64,000 nucleotides of DNA from Bacteroidaceae bacterium (GCA_017548075.1 JAFYNL010000036.1:35468-99467); one strand, 5' to 3'; shown: positions 51,370-60,729, counted from the stretch's first letter. Notes: generated by a model from the sequence alone, not told the origin. Program-made: numbers and translations.

Positions 51370-52062
51370 TTACAGTAGGTTTTTAGACTTTATCGCGACG
51401 AACTCCTTCAGGTAGAAGGGCTCGAAATATGCCACATCTTGTTTTTCTCCGAGGTGAAGGGAACGCTCTGCAAGAGGGAACATCCACTTGGCAAGCGGCA
51501 CAATTCCTTCGATGAAATGGGCATTTTTGTGCTGAATGACGCTTTTGCACTTAGTGGAACCATTGCCGAAGAAATAGACGGGATGCTCTTCGAGATAAGG
51601 AAGATAAGTGTCTGCATCCACAATATCTGCGCCAATTGGACGAGCCTCACGAAGTGCTCTATCATAGACGGCACTATAGACTTCCATCCTTCGCGCGTCA
51701 ATCATGGGAATGAGGAGTGCGTCTTCAGGTAATTCCTCTTTGCCTAGCAGAACGGGAACGCACAACAGTTTGAGCGTTGGAACACTCAAAAGAGGAAGGT
51801 CTCGCCCATAGCAAACGCCTTTTGCAAGCGAAACGCCAATTCGCAAACCTGTATAACTGCCTGGTCCTTCGCTTACTGCAACTGCATCGACAGGAATGGC
51901 GTGAGAGTTCGCAAAGGAGAGCGCTTCGTCCACAAAAACGCCGCAAACGACTGCATGATTCGGCCCCTCCAAGTCTTCCTTGTGGAAGATGAGTTGACCG
52001 TTCTCGCTCAGAGCCACAGAACAGGCCTTCGTGCTCGTTTCTATATGCAGGATGCAGGACAT
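51370..52062 (-). CDS. tsaB: tRNA t6A-modification protein TsaB
   Basis: A 230-residue ASKHA-fold protein that scaffolds TsaD in making N6-threonylcarbamoyladenosine in tRNA. LHIETSTKACSVALSE and VAVSEGPGSYTGLRIGVSLA are the signature parts. It leads the tsaB-DUF4290-murA-rimM-dxr-rseP operon, facing away from yicC; a -7 box lies at 52091-52098. Confidence 0.93.
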   Translation of the reverse strand: MSCILHIETSTKACSVALSENGQLIFHKEDLEGPNHAVVCGVFVDEALSFANSHAIPVDAVAVSEGPGSYTGLRIGVSLAKGVCYGRDLPLLSVPTLKLLCVPVLLGKEELPEDALLIPMIDARRMEVYSAVYDRALREARPIGADIVDADTYLPYLEEHPVYFFGNGSTKCKSVIQHKNAHFIEGIVPLAKWMFPLAERSLHLGEKQDVAYFEPFYLKEFVAIKSKNLL

Positions 52063-52090
52063 TCTTTGCTTCTTCTTTATTTTCGCGCTG

Positions 52091-52128
52091 CAAATTTACG
52101 AAATTCTCGCTAAATAGTTGTATCTTTG
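52091..52128. promoter_or_regulatory. Divergent promoters of tsaB and yicC
   Basis: Minus-strand TAAATTTG (52091-52098) points to tsaB; plus-strand TATCTTTG (52121-52128) points to yicC. Neither has a clear TTTG at -33. The yicC box places its transcript start near 52135, supporting the ATG at 52149. Confidence 0.6.
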
Positions 52129-52148
52129 CAGCAAAATTGTTCGTAAAG

Positions 52149-53027
52149 ATGATATTATCGATGACTGGATACGGCAAAGCCTCGGCCGAATTCCAAGGAA
52201 AGAAGATTACAGCAGAGGTGAAGTCGCTCAACAGTAAGGCTCTCGACCTTTCCACTCGCGTCGCTCCCGTCTATCGAGAGAAGGAAATGGAGATACGAGC
52301 TATGGTGACGCAGGCTTTGGAGCGAGGGAAGGTGGAGTTCAACCTTTGGATTGAGCAACAGGAACAGGCGAATGCTTGTCCCATCAATGGCGAATTGGTG
52401 GCTGCTTATCGTCGTCAAATGCAGGAGATTTCGGCTAAGTACGACATTCCTGAACCCGATGACTATTGGCGCACAATCATCCGAATGCCTGATGTGCTTT
52501 CGAAGAACGATGCTCAGCAGGAACTCTCTGAAGATGAGTGGGTTGTGGCTCGAAGTGTTGCTCAACAGGCTATTGATCAGCTCGTTGCTTTCCGTCGCCA
52601 GGAAGGTGAGGCTTTGCAGCATAAGTTCGAGGAAAAGTTGGACAATATCGCAGCCCTTCTTGCCAGCATTGAACCATACGAGAAACTCAGAGTGGAGAAG
52701 ATTCGTCAACGCATCATCGATGGACTGGCCTCTATTCCTGATGTCGAGTACGACAAGAATCGCCTCGAGCAAGAGATGATTTACTACATCGAAAAGCTGG
52801 ATATCAACGAGGAAAAGCAACGTCTGGCCAATCATCTCGACTACTTCCGCAAGACGATGGAAGAAGGTCACGGACAAGGGAAAAAGCTCGGTTTCATCGC
52901 TCAGGAAATGGGTCGTGAGATCAATACGACTGGCAGCAAAAGCAACTTGGCTGAGATGCAAAACATCGTGGTCAAGATGAAGGACGAACTCGAGCAAATT
53001 AAGGAACAAGTTTTAAATGTAATGTAG
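52149..53027 (+). CDS. yicC: YicC-family endoribonuclease
   Basis: A 292-residue protein. The start ILSMTGYGKASAEFQGKKIT is the family signature and the C-terminal DUF1732 region (GKKLGFIAQEMGREINTTGS) is intact. YicC of E. coli is an RNase affecting sRNA stability. The upstream TTG start is rejected because of the promoter position. It is 2 nt from gmk. Confidence 0.93.
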   Translation: MILSMTGYGKASAEFQGKKITAEVKSLNSKALDLSTRVAPVYREKEMEIRAMVTQALERGKVEFNLWIEQQEQANACPINGELVAAYRRQMQEISAKYDIPEPDDYWRTIIRMPDVLSKNDAQQELSEDEWVVARSVAQQAIDQLVAFRRQEGEALQHKFEEKLDNIAALLASIEPYEKLRVEKIRQRIIDGLASIPDVEYDKNRLEQEMIYYIEKLDINEEKQRLANHLDYFRKTMEEGHGQGKKLGFIAQEMGREINTTGSKSNLAEMQNIVVKMKDELEQIKEQVLNVM

Positions 53028-53029
53028 AA

Positions 53030-53611
53030 ATGGGACGCCTAATTATCGTTTCAGCTCCTTCTGGAAGCGGCAAGAGCACAATCGTAAACTTCCTGATGAA
53101 AGAGCATCCTGAGTTCAAGCTCGCATTCAGCGTAAGTGCCACCAGCAGGCCTCCGAGAGGTAAAGAGCAGGATGGTGTGGACTACTATTTCCTGTCGCCT
53201 GAAGAGTTCCGCAGCCATATTGAAAAGGACGATTTCCTCGAGTACGAGGAGGTTTATGCAGGTCGCTTCTATGGCACTCTCAAGTCGCAAGTCGAGGAGA
53301 AACTGGCTGCAGGTATGAATGTGGTGTTCGATGTCGATGTGAAGGGCGGCATAAATATAAAGAAATATTATGGTGAGGATGCTTTGAGTGTCTTCATTCA
53401 GCCCCCCTCGATTGAAGTTTTGCGAGAGCGTTTGATACGGAGAAATACCGATGAAATGGCGCAAATTGAACAAAGATTGGCAAAAGCAGAGTATGAAATG
53501 ACGTTCGCTCCGCAGTTCGATAAAATCCTTATTAATGACGACCTTAGTGTCGCAAAACAGGAGGCAGTTGCCCTGCTGAATGAATTCCTGCAGTTAAGTT
53601 CGCAAACATAA
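53030..53611 (+). CDS. gmk: Guanylate kinase
   Basis: A 193-residue enzyme phosphorylating GMP to GDP. P-loop APSGSGKST, GMP-binding SATSRPPRGKEQDGVDYYF and lid RNTDEMAQIEQRL are seen. The last seven codons (LQLSSQT and the stop) are encoded by the first unit of a 22-bp tandem repeat, so the normal end of the gene has been replaced or extended. Confidence 0.95.
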   Translation: MGRLIIVSAPSGSGKSTIVNFLMKEHPEFKLAFSVSATSRPPRGKEQDGVDYYFLSPEEFRSHIEKDDFLEYEEVYAGRFYGTLKSQVEEKLAAGMNVVFDVDVKGGINIKKYYGEDALSVFIQPPSIEVLRERLIRRNTDEMAQIEQRLAKAEYEMTFAPQFDKILINDDLSVAKQEAVALLNEFLQLSSQT

Positions 53612-53719
53612 CACGTTAAGTTCGTCAACGTAGCACGTTAACTTTGCCAACGTAACACGTTACGTTTGGATTTTAACCACGCTACGTTTGCCATCATAAC
53701 ACGGCACATTTCCAATTTA
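53588..53719. repeat. 22-bp tandem repeat locus F, six units
   Basis: Six consecutive 22-bp units start at 53588, 53610, 53632, 53654, 53676 and 53698. The first (CTGCAGTTAAGTTCGCAAAC) is in the gmk coding frame. The array ends 6 bp before the nadD ATG. Confidence 0.85.
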
Positions 53720-53725
53720 ACCTAA

Positions 53726-54334
53726 ATGGCCAGAAAAAAGAGACTCATCACAGGTATTTACGGAGGCAGTTTCAACCCCATTCACGAAGGGCATATCTGC
53801 TTGGCGAAAGCGCTTGCTGATAGCGGTTTGGTGGATGAAATGTGGCTTCTTGTCTCGCCTCAGAATCCCTTTAAAGTCGATGCTGACCTCCTCGACGATG
53901 ATGAACGTTTGCGTCTGGCCAGATTGGCTGTGGCGGAAGTGCCTGGTGTGGAGGTCTGCGACAGAGAGTTCTCCCTGCCTCGACCTTCCTATATGTATAA
54001 TACGCTCCAGGCCTTGAGCGAGGAGCATCCCAATCGCGAGTTCGTTCTTGTTATTGGAGCCGACAATTGGGAACGCTTTCCTGATTGGTATCGTAGCAAG
54101 GATATTCTCGTCTCTTATCGTGTAATCATCTATCCCAGACCAGGTTACGAGCTTGGGAAACTGCCTCGAAGAGTGAAACTTGCAGATACTCCGTTGCTCG
54201 ATATCAGCAGTACTGAGATACGAAATCGCATAGCCTCCGAACCCTCTTATAATGGCGAGGGACTTCCTCCAGTTGTTTGGAAGGAAATCAAAGAAAAAAG
54301 GTACTATCGTGCGAAAAAGACCAAAATTATTTGA
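53726..54334 (+). CDS. nadD: Nicotinate-nucleotide adenylyltransferase
   Basis: A 202-residue NAD-biosynthesis enzyme. GGSFNPIHEGHICLAKA is the nucleotidyltransferase HxGH region and ISSTEIRNRI is the second signature. It follows gmk with only the repeat array between them, so the array must be transcribed if the two share an operon. Confidence 0.94.
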   Translation: MARKKRLITGIYGGSFNPIHEGHICLAKALADSGLVDEMWLLVSPQNPFKVDADLLDDDERLRLARLAVAEVPGVEVCDREFSLPRPSYMYNTLQALSEEHPNREFVLVIGADNWERFPDWYRSKDILVSYRVIIYPRPGYELGKLPRRVKLADTPLLDISSTEIRNRIASEPSYNGEGLPPVVWKEIKEKRYYRAKKTKII

Positions 54335-54361
54335 CTAATTGCTCGCAGAATCTTATCTTTG
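54330..54361 (+). promoter_or_regulatory. Promoter of the PCMD-nspC unit
   Basis: TTTG, 20 bp, TATCTTTG; it overlaps the end of nadD and sets the downstream ATG at 54373. Confidence 0.75.
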
Positions 54362-54372
54362 CGCCCAAAATT

Positions 54373-55323
54373 ATGAATATGAAACGAAATAAAGTCCTAT
54401 TTGCAGCATTTTGTTGCCTGTTTTCTATCAGCATTTTTGCAGAAGAAGAACTCCTGAAGTTCGGTAACTTCGATTCGTGGATAACCCGTTCAATAAAGGA
54501 AAGCGTGCTTGTTGGCGGTAAGACGCAAACACTCTATGAGATTGGTCCGAAAGGCACTTTCGATGGAGCCAAAGCCTACACCAATCAGGGTGGCTCACCT
54601 TGGGGCAACAGTAACGTTTATGCAAAGGTTGCTGGTGTGGTCAAGACCAATGTTAGCGTCTATCCAGATAAGCATCAAGGCGGCCAATGTGCAAAGCTTG
54701 CAACTCATATCGTCAGTTGCAAAGCCATTGGTGTGGTCAACATCAGCGTCCTTGCAACTGGTAGCATCTTCCTCGGAACGCTTTTGGAACCCATTACAGG
54801 CTCGAGCAATCCTATGAGTAAGATGAGCATCGGCATTCCTTTCACCAAGAAACCAAAGGCTGTGAAGTTCGATTACAAGTACAATTCCCCTGGTACTGAG
54901 CGCATTCGTGAAACGGGTTTCAGCAAGCGTCAGAAAGTGAACGGAAAGGATATGGGACAATGTCTTTGCCTCTTGCAGAAGCGATGGGAAGATGCTGAGG
55001 GCAACATTCATGCTCTTCGAATAGGCACTATGCGTCAACGCTTCAGCCAGAACTGCGATTGGAAGGAAGGTCAGAGCTTCAACATCCATTATGGCGACAT
55101 CACTCACGAAAGCTTCTATCAGGCAGATATGGGCTTGAACGCCAGCGGTTTCTATGCCCTGAATAGTAAGGGAAAGAATGTGCCCATCAAGGAAGAAGGT
55201 TGGGCTGAGGCTGATGAAGAACCCACTCACATCATCCTGAAGTTCGATAGCAGTTATGGCGGAGCGTACGTCGGAACTGTCGGCAATACCCTTTGGTTGG
55301 ACAATGTGAAGCTTGTGTATTAA
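54373..55323 (+). CDS. Secreted PCMD-domain protein
   Basis: A 316-residue exported protein (signal NKVLFAAFCCLFSISIFA). The domain starting LLKFGNFDSWITRSIKES and running through GAKAYTNQGGSPWGNSNVYA to GNTLWLDNVKLVY matches the putative carbohydrate metabolism domain (PCMD) of Bacteroidota surface proteins. The ligand is unknown. The start is fixed by the promoter; the longer frame overlaps nadD. The next gene follows directly (TAA-ATG). Confidence 0.75.
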   Translation: MNMKRNKVLFAAFCCLFSISIFAEEELLKFGNFDSWITRSIKESVLVGGKTQTLYEIGPKGTFDGAKAYTNQGGSPWGNSNVYAKVAGVVKTNVSVYPDKHQGGQCAKLATHIVSCKAIGVVNISVLATGSIFLGTLLEPITGSSNPMSKMSIGIPFTKKPKAVKFDYKYNSPGTERIRETGFSKRQKVNGKDMGQCLCLLQKRWEDAEGNIHALRIGTMRQRFSQNCDWKEGQSFNIHYGDITHESFYQADMGLNASGFYALNSKGKNVPIKEEGWAEADEEPTHIILKFDSSYGGAYVGTVGNTLWLDNVKLVY

Positions 55324-56472
55324 ATGCGTCCATATTATCTCGTTCAGGAGTCGTTGCTTCGTAAGAATCTGCAACTTATCAAGAGAGTCGCAGACGAAGC
55401 TGATGTGGAGATAATCCTCGCTTTCAAGGCCTTTGCTTTGTGGCGAACATTTCCAATTTTCCGCGATTTCATCGAGAAAACTACGGCAAGTAGTCTTTGC
55501 GAAGCGCGACTTTCGTTGGAGGAGTTTGGCTCTCTTGCTCACACTTATAGCCCAGCTTACGAGGACGAAGAATTCGACGAGATACTGCGTTGCAGCGGTC
55601 ATGTGACCTTCAACTCTCTCTCGCAATATGAGCGAATGCTGCCCAAAATGTCCCATTTCATCGAGCATTCTGTGTCTTATGGCCTTCGAGTCAACCCTGA
55701 ATATAGTGAGATAGAAACTGAACTTTACAATCCTTGTGCACCTGGAAGCAGGTTTGGTGTGCTTGCAGAACAATTGCCTGAAAAGCTTCCTGTAGGTATC
55801 GAGGGTTTCCATTGCCATTGTCATTGCGAAAGTCCTGCTTCTGCATTGGAGCATACACTTGAGCATCTCGAAGCGAAGTTCTCTCGTTGGTTCCCACAAC
55901 TGAAGTGGCTGAATCTCGGAGGCGGACATCTGATGACTCGCAAAGACTACGATGTGGAACACCTTATTAATATATTAAAGGGGCTGCATCAACGCTATCC
56001 TCACTTGCACATCATCCTCGAGCCAGGTAGTGCTTTTGCTTGGCAGACAGGACCTCTTGTTTCTCAAGTGGTTGATATTGTTGAGAATCATGGCATCCAA
56101 ACTGCCATCCTCAATGTCTCTTTCACTTGCCACATGCCCGATTGCTTGGAGATGCCTTATCAGCCGGAAGTTCGTGGAGCCGAGAGTCTGCCTTTTGAAG
56201 CCGCTTCTCAACCTGGTGCGAAAGAGCAGAACATTTATCGACTTGGCGGAAACAGTTGCCTAAGTGGCGATTATATGGGCAGTTGGCGATTCCCTAAGTT
56301 TCTTGAAGTAGGTCAGGAAATCATCTTCGAGGACATGATACACTACACAACCGTCAAGACCACGATGTTCAACGGCATCATGCATCCCTCTATTGTCCTT
56401 GAGCACGAAGACGGCACTCGAGAGACTTTGCGCGAATACGCCTACGAAGACTATAGAGACAGGATGGATTGA
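55324..56472 (+). CDS. nspC: Carboxynorspermidine decarboxylase
   Basis: A 382-residue PLP enzyme (alanine racemase-like fold) that makes norspermidine or spermidine. IILAFKAFALWRTFP holds the PLP lysine, NLGGGHLMTRKDYD and EPGSAFAWQTGPLV the phosphate and substrate parts, and HMPDCLEMPYQPEV is the family signature. The partner carboxynorspermidine synthase gene is not in the window. It is coupled to the PCMD gene with no gap. Confidence 0.92.
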   Translation: MRPYYLVQESLLRKNLQLIKRVADEADVEIILAFKAFALWRTFPIFRDFIEKTTASSLCEARLSLEEFGSLAHTYSPAYEDEEFDEILRCSGHVTFNSLSQYERMLPKMSHFIEHSVSYGLRVNPEYSEIETELYNPCAPGSRFGVLAEQLPEKLPVGIEGFHCHCHCESPASALEHTLEHLEAKFSRWFPQLKWLNLGGGHLMTRKDYDVEHLINILKGLHQRYPHLHIILEPGSAFAWQTGPLVSQVVDIVENHGIQTAILNVSFTCHMPDCLEMPYQPEVRGAESLPFEAASQPGAKEQNIYRLGGNSCLSGDYMGSWRFPKFLEVGQEIIFEDMIHYTTVKTTMFNGIMHPSIVLEHEDGTRETLREYAYEDYRDRMD

Positions 56473-56535
56473 AGCTTTAGGACATTTCCCCTTTTGTTTA
56501 GGGAAAATCCTCGTTTTTCTGTTGTATTATTGCCT

Positions 56536-56543
56536 TACCTTTG
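56536..56543 (+). promoter_or_regulatory. -7 box upstream of the Gly/Ser-rich gene
   Basis: TACCTTTG, 50 bp before the ATG; no clear -33 TTTG. Confidence 0.5.
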
Positions 56544-56592
56544 CAGTGTGAATTAGAAATCGCATTGTCAAACAATACAAAAAGATACAACT

Positions 56593-57681
56593 ATGAAAAA
56601 GTTCATTCTTTCCTTCGTAATCATGATGGCAGCCTGGATGGGTGTCAATGCAATGAGTTTCGAACGTGCTCAGGCAGAGGCTCTCTACCTGACCGATAAG
56701 ATGGCGTATGAGCTCAACCTCAACGACCAGCAGTATAACGATGCTTATGAGATCAACCTCGATTACTTCCTTCGTATCGATTCTCCTTCCGATCTCTATG
56801 GCAGCTACTACAGCTATCGCCTGTACGACCTTCGTTGCATCTTGCACGACTGGCAGTACAACCTCATGGTGGCAGCTGATTACTTCCTCCGTCCAATTGT
56901 TTGGCGTGCAGGTGGTTGGTACTTCCCCATCTACAGCTATTACAATCGCGGTTACTTCTACTACAGCCGTCCTTCTGTATGGGTTTCCTATTATGGCGGA
57001 CATGGTCGTAGCTACTATCACAACGGCTTCTATGGCGATCGTCGTCCACATTGGAATGGAGGTCTGAGAGGTCATGATATGAATCGAGTAGTAGGACATC
57101 GCGTTGATCATAATGGTGGTCGTCGCATAAACGGGAACGGTTACCATATTGACATGAACGGAAATCGTGGTGGCAATCGTCCTGATGGAGGCAACCATGG
57201 TGGCATGAACTCTGGGAATCACGATAACCACGGAAATGTTGGAGGCGGTCACAATGGTGGCATGAATCCTGGTGGAAGTGGTAACCACAACGGTAACGTG
57301 AATTCTGGTAGTGGTCACTCTTCTGGAAGCAGCGTAGGTCGCGGAAGTAGCATGAGTCGTGGCAACTCCTTCGATGGCAGCAGCTCAAGGGCAAGTAGCG
57401 TCAACAGAGGTTCTAGCTTTGGGAATAGCCCTCGTAGCAGTTACGAAAGTAGTTCTCGCAGCGTATCTCGCAATATGGGCGGCTCAAGCATGAGCAGTTC
57501 TCGTAGTGGCAGCTTCGGAGGCAGTTCTCGTGGTTCCAGCATGGGTAGCTCTCGCAGCGGTGGCATGAGTAGCGGTTCTCGCGGAGGTGGCTTCAGTGGC
57601 GGCGGTAGTCGTGGTGGAGGCAGCTTCGGAGGAGGTTCCCGTGGAGGCGGTGGTGGCAGCCGTAGTGGTGGTCGCAGATAA
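56593..57681 (+). CDS. Secreted Gly/Ser/Asn/Arg-rich low-complexity protein
   Basis: A 362-residue exported protein (MKKFILSFVIMMAAWMGVNA). Residues 21-130 form a Tyr-rich folded part (SFERAQAEALYLTDKMAYEL, YGSYYSYRLYDLR). From about 150 onward the sequence is nearly all Gly, Ser, Asn, His and Arg (NHGGMNSGNHDN, then SGGMSSGSRGGGFSGGG). The tail probably stays disordered or binds surfaces. No family with known function is recognised. A strong terminator follows at 57707, so it is monocistronic. Confidence 0.75.
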   Translation: MKKFILSFVIMMAAWMGVNAMSFERAQAEALYLTDKMAYELNLNDQQYNDAYEINLDYFLRIDSPSDLYGSYYSYRLYDLRCILHDWQYNLMVAADYFLRPIVWRAGGWYFPIYSYYNRGYFYYSRPSVWVSYYGGHGRSYYHNGFYGDRRPHWNGGLRGHDMNRVVGHRVDHNGGRRINGNGYHIDMNGNRGGNRPDGGNHGGMNSGNHDNHGNVGGGHNGGMNPGGSGNHNGNVNSGSGHSSGSSVGRGSSMSRGNSFDGSSSRASSVNRGSSFGNSPRSSYESSSRSVSRNMGGSSMSSSRSGSFGGSSRGSSMGSSRSGGMSSGSRGGGFSGGGSRGGGSFGGGSRGGGGGSRSGGRR

Positions 57682-57706
57682 GCACAAGTTCATAAGATAA
57701 TTGTTG

Positions 57707-57740
57707 GGCCGGCATCCTTTTCAGGGTGTCGGTCTTTTTG
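57707..57740 (+). terminator. Rho-independent terminator
   Basis: GGCCGGCATCC pairs with GGGTGTCGGTC around TTTTCA, followed by TTTTTG. Confidence 0.8.
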
Positions 57741-57777
57741 TATTGAGACCGACTATGTGCAAAAAACTTGCTGATAA

Positions 57778-57809
57778 CTTGACTTGTAAAGCTAAAAGTC
57801 CTATCTTTG
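57778..57809 (+). promoter_or_regulatory. Promoter of the GH78 gene
   Basis: CTTG, 20 bp, TATCTTTG, 25 nt before the ATG. Confidence 0.65.
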
Positions 57810-57834
57810 TACCATCATTCAAAACGAGATTGCT

Positions 57835-60549
57835 ATGAATAGACACGATTCCCTTTGCAGATTCCTTTGTTCAGTCTTTATTGTGATGCTTCCTATCACC
57901 GTTTCGGCTCAACTGATTGTGACGCATCTCACTACGGAACACATGACCAATCCCTCTACAGTAGATGAACTTCATCCGCGTTTGTCGTGGGTTAATGAGG
58001 TGAAGAGCGAGAAAGTGCGAGGCGAGGTTCAGACGGCTTATCGCATAGTGGTGGCTTCGTCAAGACAGAAACTCGAGGCTGGCGATTTCGACCTTTGGGA
58101 TACAGGGAAAGTGAAGGACGGCTGTTCAACACTGATTCCTTACAATGGTAAGCCTCTTACCTCTGGTCAGGATTGCTTCTGGAAGGTGCAGACGTGGAAT
58201 CGTAAAGGAAAGGTTTCGGCTTGGAGCGAACCTGCCAGTTGGGGAATGGGATTGCTCAATCCTTCTGACTGGAAAGCTCAGTGGATAAGTGCCGGGCAGG
58301 AGAAAGGTGCTCCGCTTTTCCGCAAAGCATTTGCCTTGAAACAGAGCATTCGTCAGGCAAAAGTCTTTGTGACTGGTGGCGGTTACTTCGAACTTTATAT
58401 GAATGGTCAGCGAGTTGGTGACGATTACTTGGTGCCCAACTTCACGAACTATACGACTCGCAAAGACCTCGACAAAGGCTATTTGGCGATTGATCCCAGG
58501 TTCACAGCCTATCGCATCCTCTATCTGGCTTACGATGTGACGTCCCTGCTTCATCAAGGTCAGAATGCTGCTGGAGCAATGTTGGGCGATGGTTTCTACC
58601 GCAGTTCAAGTGGTTGGGTGCGTTCTTTTGGCGAGCCTTGTCTTTTAGTGCAGATAGAGGTTACTTACGAAGACGGCTCGAAGGAGGTTATTGCAACCGA
58701 TGGCTCTTGGCTCACAAAGCCTTCTCCTATTACGATGACGGGTGTTTATGACGGAGAAATCTACGATGCTCGCTTGGAGACTCCCGGGTGGGCAGAAGCA
58801 GGATGCGACGAGACTGGTTGGAAGCCTGTCAAGATGGCTCAGGCTCCTGTAGGCAAGCTAACAGCCCAAACTTCGCCAGCGGATAAGATATGCGAGGTGT
58901 TGAAGCCTGTCAAGTTCACTCGTAATGATGATGGCGACTACGAAGTGGAGTTCGAAAAGGAGATTTCAGGTTGGCTGCGACTGAAGGACATCGAGGGCGA
59001 ATCGGGGAAGAAGATGGAAGTGAAGTACGTTTGCGAATCGCCTATTGGCATAGAGGAATACTTGTTCAAAGGTGCTGGCAAAGAGACCTATGCACCTCGC
59101 TTCACTTGGTATGTCTTCTCGAAGGCCGTCATCAAAGGCGTGCAGAACCTTAGCAAGGAACAAGTGCAGGCAGAGGCTGTCAATACCGATGTCCGCATCA
59201 ATTCCGAGTTCCAGACGAGCAACGAACTCTTCAATACCATCAATCGCATCTGGCAACGCTCTCAGATGGACAACATGCATGGCTGTATTGCCAGCGATTG
59301 CCCTCATCGCGAACGTTCTCCCTATACTGGCGACGGACAGATTGCAGCGGCTCAAGTGATGCTGAACTTCGATGCTGCAGCCTTCTATCAGAAGTGGATG
59401 CGAGATATGCGAGATGCTCAGAACCCCGAGAGCGGCTATGTGCCGAATGGTGCTCCCTGGCAGCCTGGCTGCGGTGGTGGAGTGGCTTGGGGAGCTGCCA
59501 TGAACGTCATTCCGTGGGAATATTATCTCCAGTATGGCGACCTCAAGGAACTCGAACGGAACTACCAACCGATGAAGGACCAGCTGAGACATATGCTCAC
59601 TTGGCTCACTCCAGAAGGCACCATGAACCAGCAGAAACTCAACCAAGAGACAAAGGAAGTAGGCTACTGGTTCAACCTAGGCGACTGGGTGCCTCCCTTC
59701 GAAATGCCCAAGGACGAAATCGTCCACACTTTCTATCTCTGGCTCTGTGCCGAGAACACGGCTTTAGCTGCGCAGGTGCTGAAAAAGACCGATGAAATGG
59801 CACATTTTCACAATATTGCGGAGAAAGTGAAGGCTGCTTTCCACAAGAAATTCTACAACGAACAGGAGAAGACCTACGGCGACTGCGGCCCCAACATTCT
59901 TGCTTTGTGGATGGGTGTGCCAGAGGAAAGGAAGGCCGATGTGGTGGCTTCACTTCGCAAAGAGATTATGGAGACGCATGGAGGACACATCAATACTGGT
60001 TTTGTCACAACGAAATTCTTCTTTGAAACCCTTTCCAACAACGGACTTCACGATGTTGCGATGACTGTGATGAACAAGACCGACTACCCCAGCTATGGCA
60101 ATTGGATTCGACAAGGTGCAACCGTCACTTGGGAGCGATGGGATGGTGAGAAGTCGCGCAATCATCCGATGTTTGGTGGCGGTCTCACATGGTTCTCACG
60201 CCATTTGGCAGGCGTGAATGTCACGAAAGAAGGTGCAGGTTATCGCCATTTCGAGGTTCGACCTATGCCTGCAAATGGGCTGGATAGTGTTTATTATAGC
60301 CTGCAGTCACCTCAAGGCCTTGTCAGTTCAAAAGTGCTGAGCAAGAGTGGCAACTTGCGTCAACTTGTAGTTACTGTTCCCGTTGGCAGTACTGCAACCG
60401 TCTTCCTCCCAGCCGAAGCCAAAGTCCTCAAGGAAAGTGACCGTCAGTTGAAAGCAGGGAAGGCTGGCATCCTCAGCGTTGCTCCCCCTCAGAACGGATT
60501 CATCAAGGTTGAAGTCTCTCAAGGCACCTATCGCTTCGAGGCAGAATAA
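57835..60549 (+). CDS. Secreted alpha-L-rhamnosidase, GH78
   Basis: A 904-residue exported enzyme releasing L-rhamnose from pectic or flavonoid glycans. After a signal peptide come a fibronectin-like domain, a carbohydrate-binding region (VTGGGYFELYMNGQRVGD, ILYLAYDVTSLL), then the (alpha/alpha)6 barrel with SDCPHRERSPYTGDGQIAA carrying the catalytic acid, and a C-terminal sandwich. Length and order are typical. No SusCD or rhamnose-catabolism genes are adjacent. Confidence 0.93.
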   Translation: MNRHDSLCRFLCSVFIVMLPITVSAQLIVTHLTTEHMTNPSTVDELHPRLSWVNEVKSEKVRGEVQTAYRIVVASSRQKLEAGDFDLWDTGKVKDGCSTLIPYNGKPLTSGQDCFWKVQTWNRKGKVSAWSEPASWGMGLLNPSDWKAQWISAGQEKGAPLFRKAFALKQSIRQAKVFVTGGGYFELYMNGQRVGDDYLVPNFTNYTTRKDLDKGYLAIDPRFTAYRILYLAYDVTSLLHQGQNAAGAMLGDGFYRSSSGWVRSFGEPCLLVQIEVTYEDGSKEVIATDGSWLTKPSPITMTGVYDGEIYDARLETPGWAEAGCDETGWKPVKMAQAPVGKLTAQTSPADKICEVLKPVKFTRNDDGDYEVEFEKEISGWLRLKDIEGESGKKMEVKYVCESPIGIEEYLFKGAGKETYAPRFTWYVFSKAVIKGVQNLSKEQVQAEAVNTDVRINSEFQTSNELFNTINRIWQRSQMDNMHGCIASDCPHRERSPYTGDGQIAAAQVMLNFDAAAFYQKWMRDMRDAQNPESGYVPNGAPWQPGCGGGVAWGAAMNVIPWEYYLQYGDLKELERNYQPMKDQLRHMLTWLTPEGTMNQQKLNQETKEVGYWFNLGDWVPPFEMPKDEIVHTFYLWLCAENTALAAQVLKKTDEMAHFHNIAEKVKAAFHKKFYNEQEKTYGDCGPNILALWMGVPEERKADVVASLRKEIMETHGGHINTGFVTTKFFFETLSNNGLHDVAMTVMNKTDYPSYGNWIRQGATVTWERWDGEKSRNHPMFGGGLTWFSRHLAGVNVTKEGAGYRHFEVRPMPANGLDSVYYSLQSPQGLVSSKVLSKSGNLRQLVVTVPVGSTATVFLPAEAKVLKESDRQLKAGKAGILSVAPPQNGFIKVEVSQGTYRFEAE

Positions 60550-60593
60550 TTAGACAAAGAAAGACAGAAAATAATAACGCTGTTCTTTCTTTA

Positions 60594-60631
60594 ATTACGA
60601 CTTTTTTCGTTACGACTTTTTTCGTAATCGG
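60594..60631. repeat. Short tandem repeat ACGACTTTTTTCG
   Basis: Two copies in tandem in the gap after GH78; no gene seen in the gap. Confidence 0.6.
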
Positions 60632-60729
60632 TGAAAAGGTAAAGTTTTTCTTAGAAAGTGCCAAATAATTAACTAAAAAAAGGTTTTACCATAAATATTC
60701 ATGTAAGTAAAATAAAAAAGGAAATAAAA

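Noticed and set aside
53588-53719. CRISPR-like or VNTR protein repeat at gmk
   Set aside because: Units are directly adjacent without spacers, and only the first is translated.
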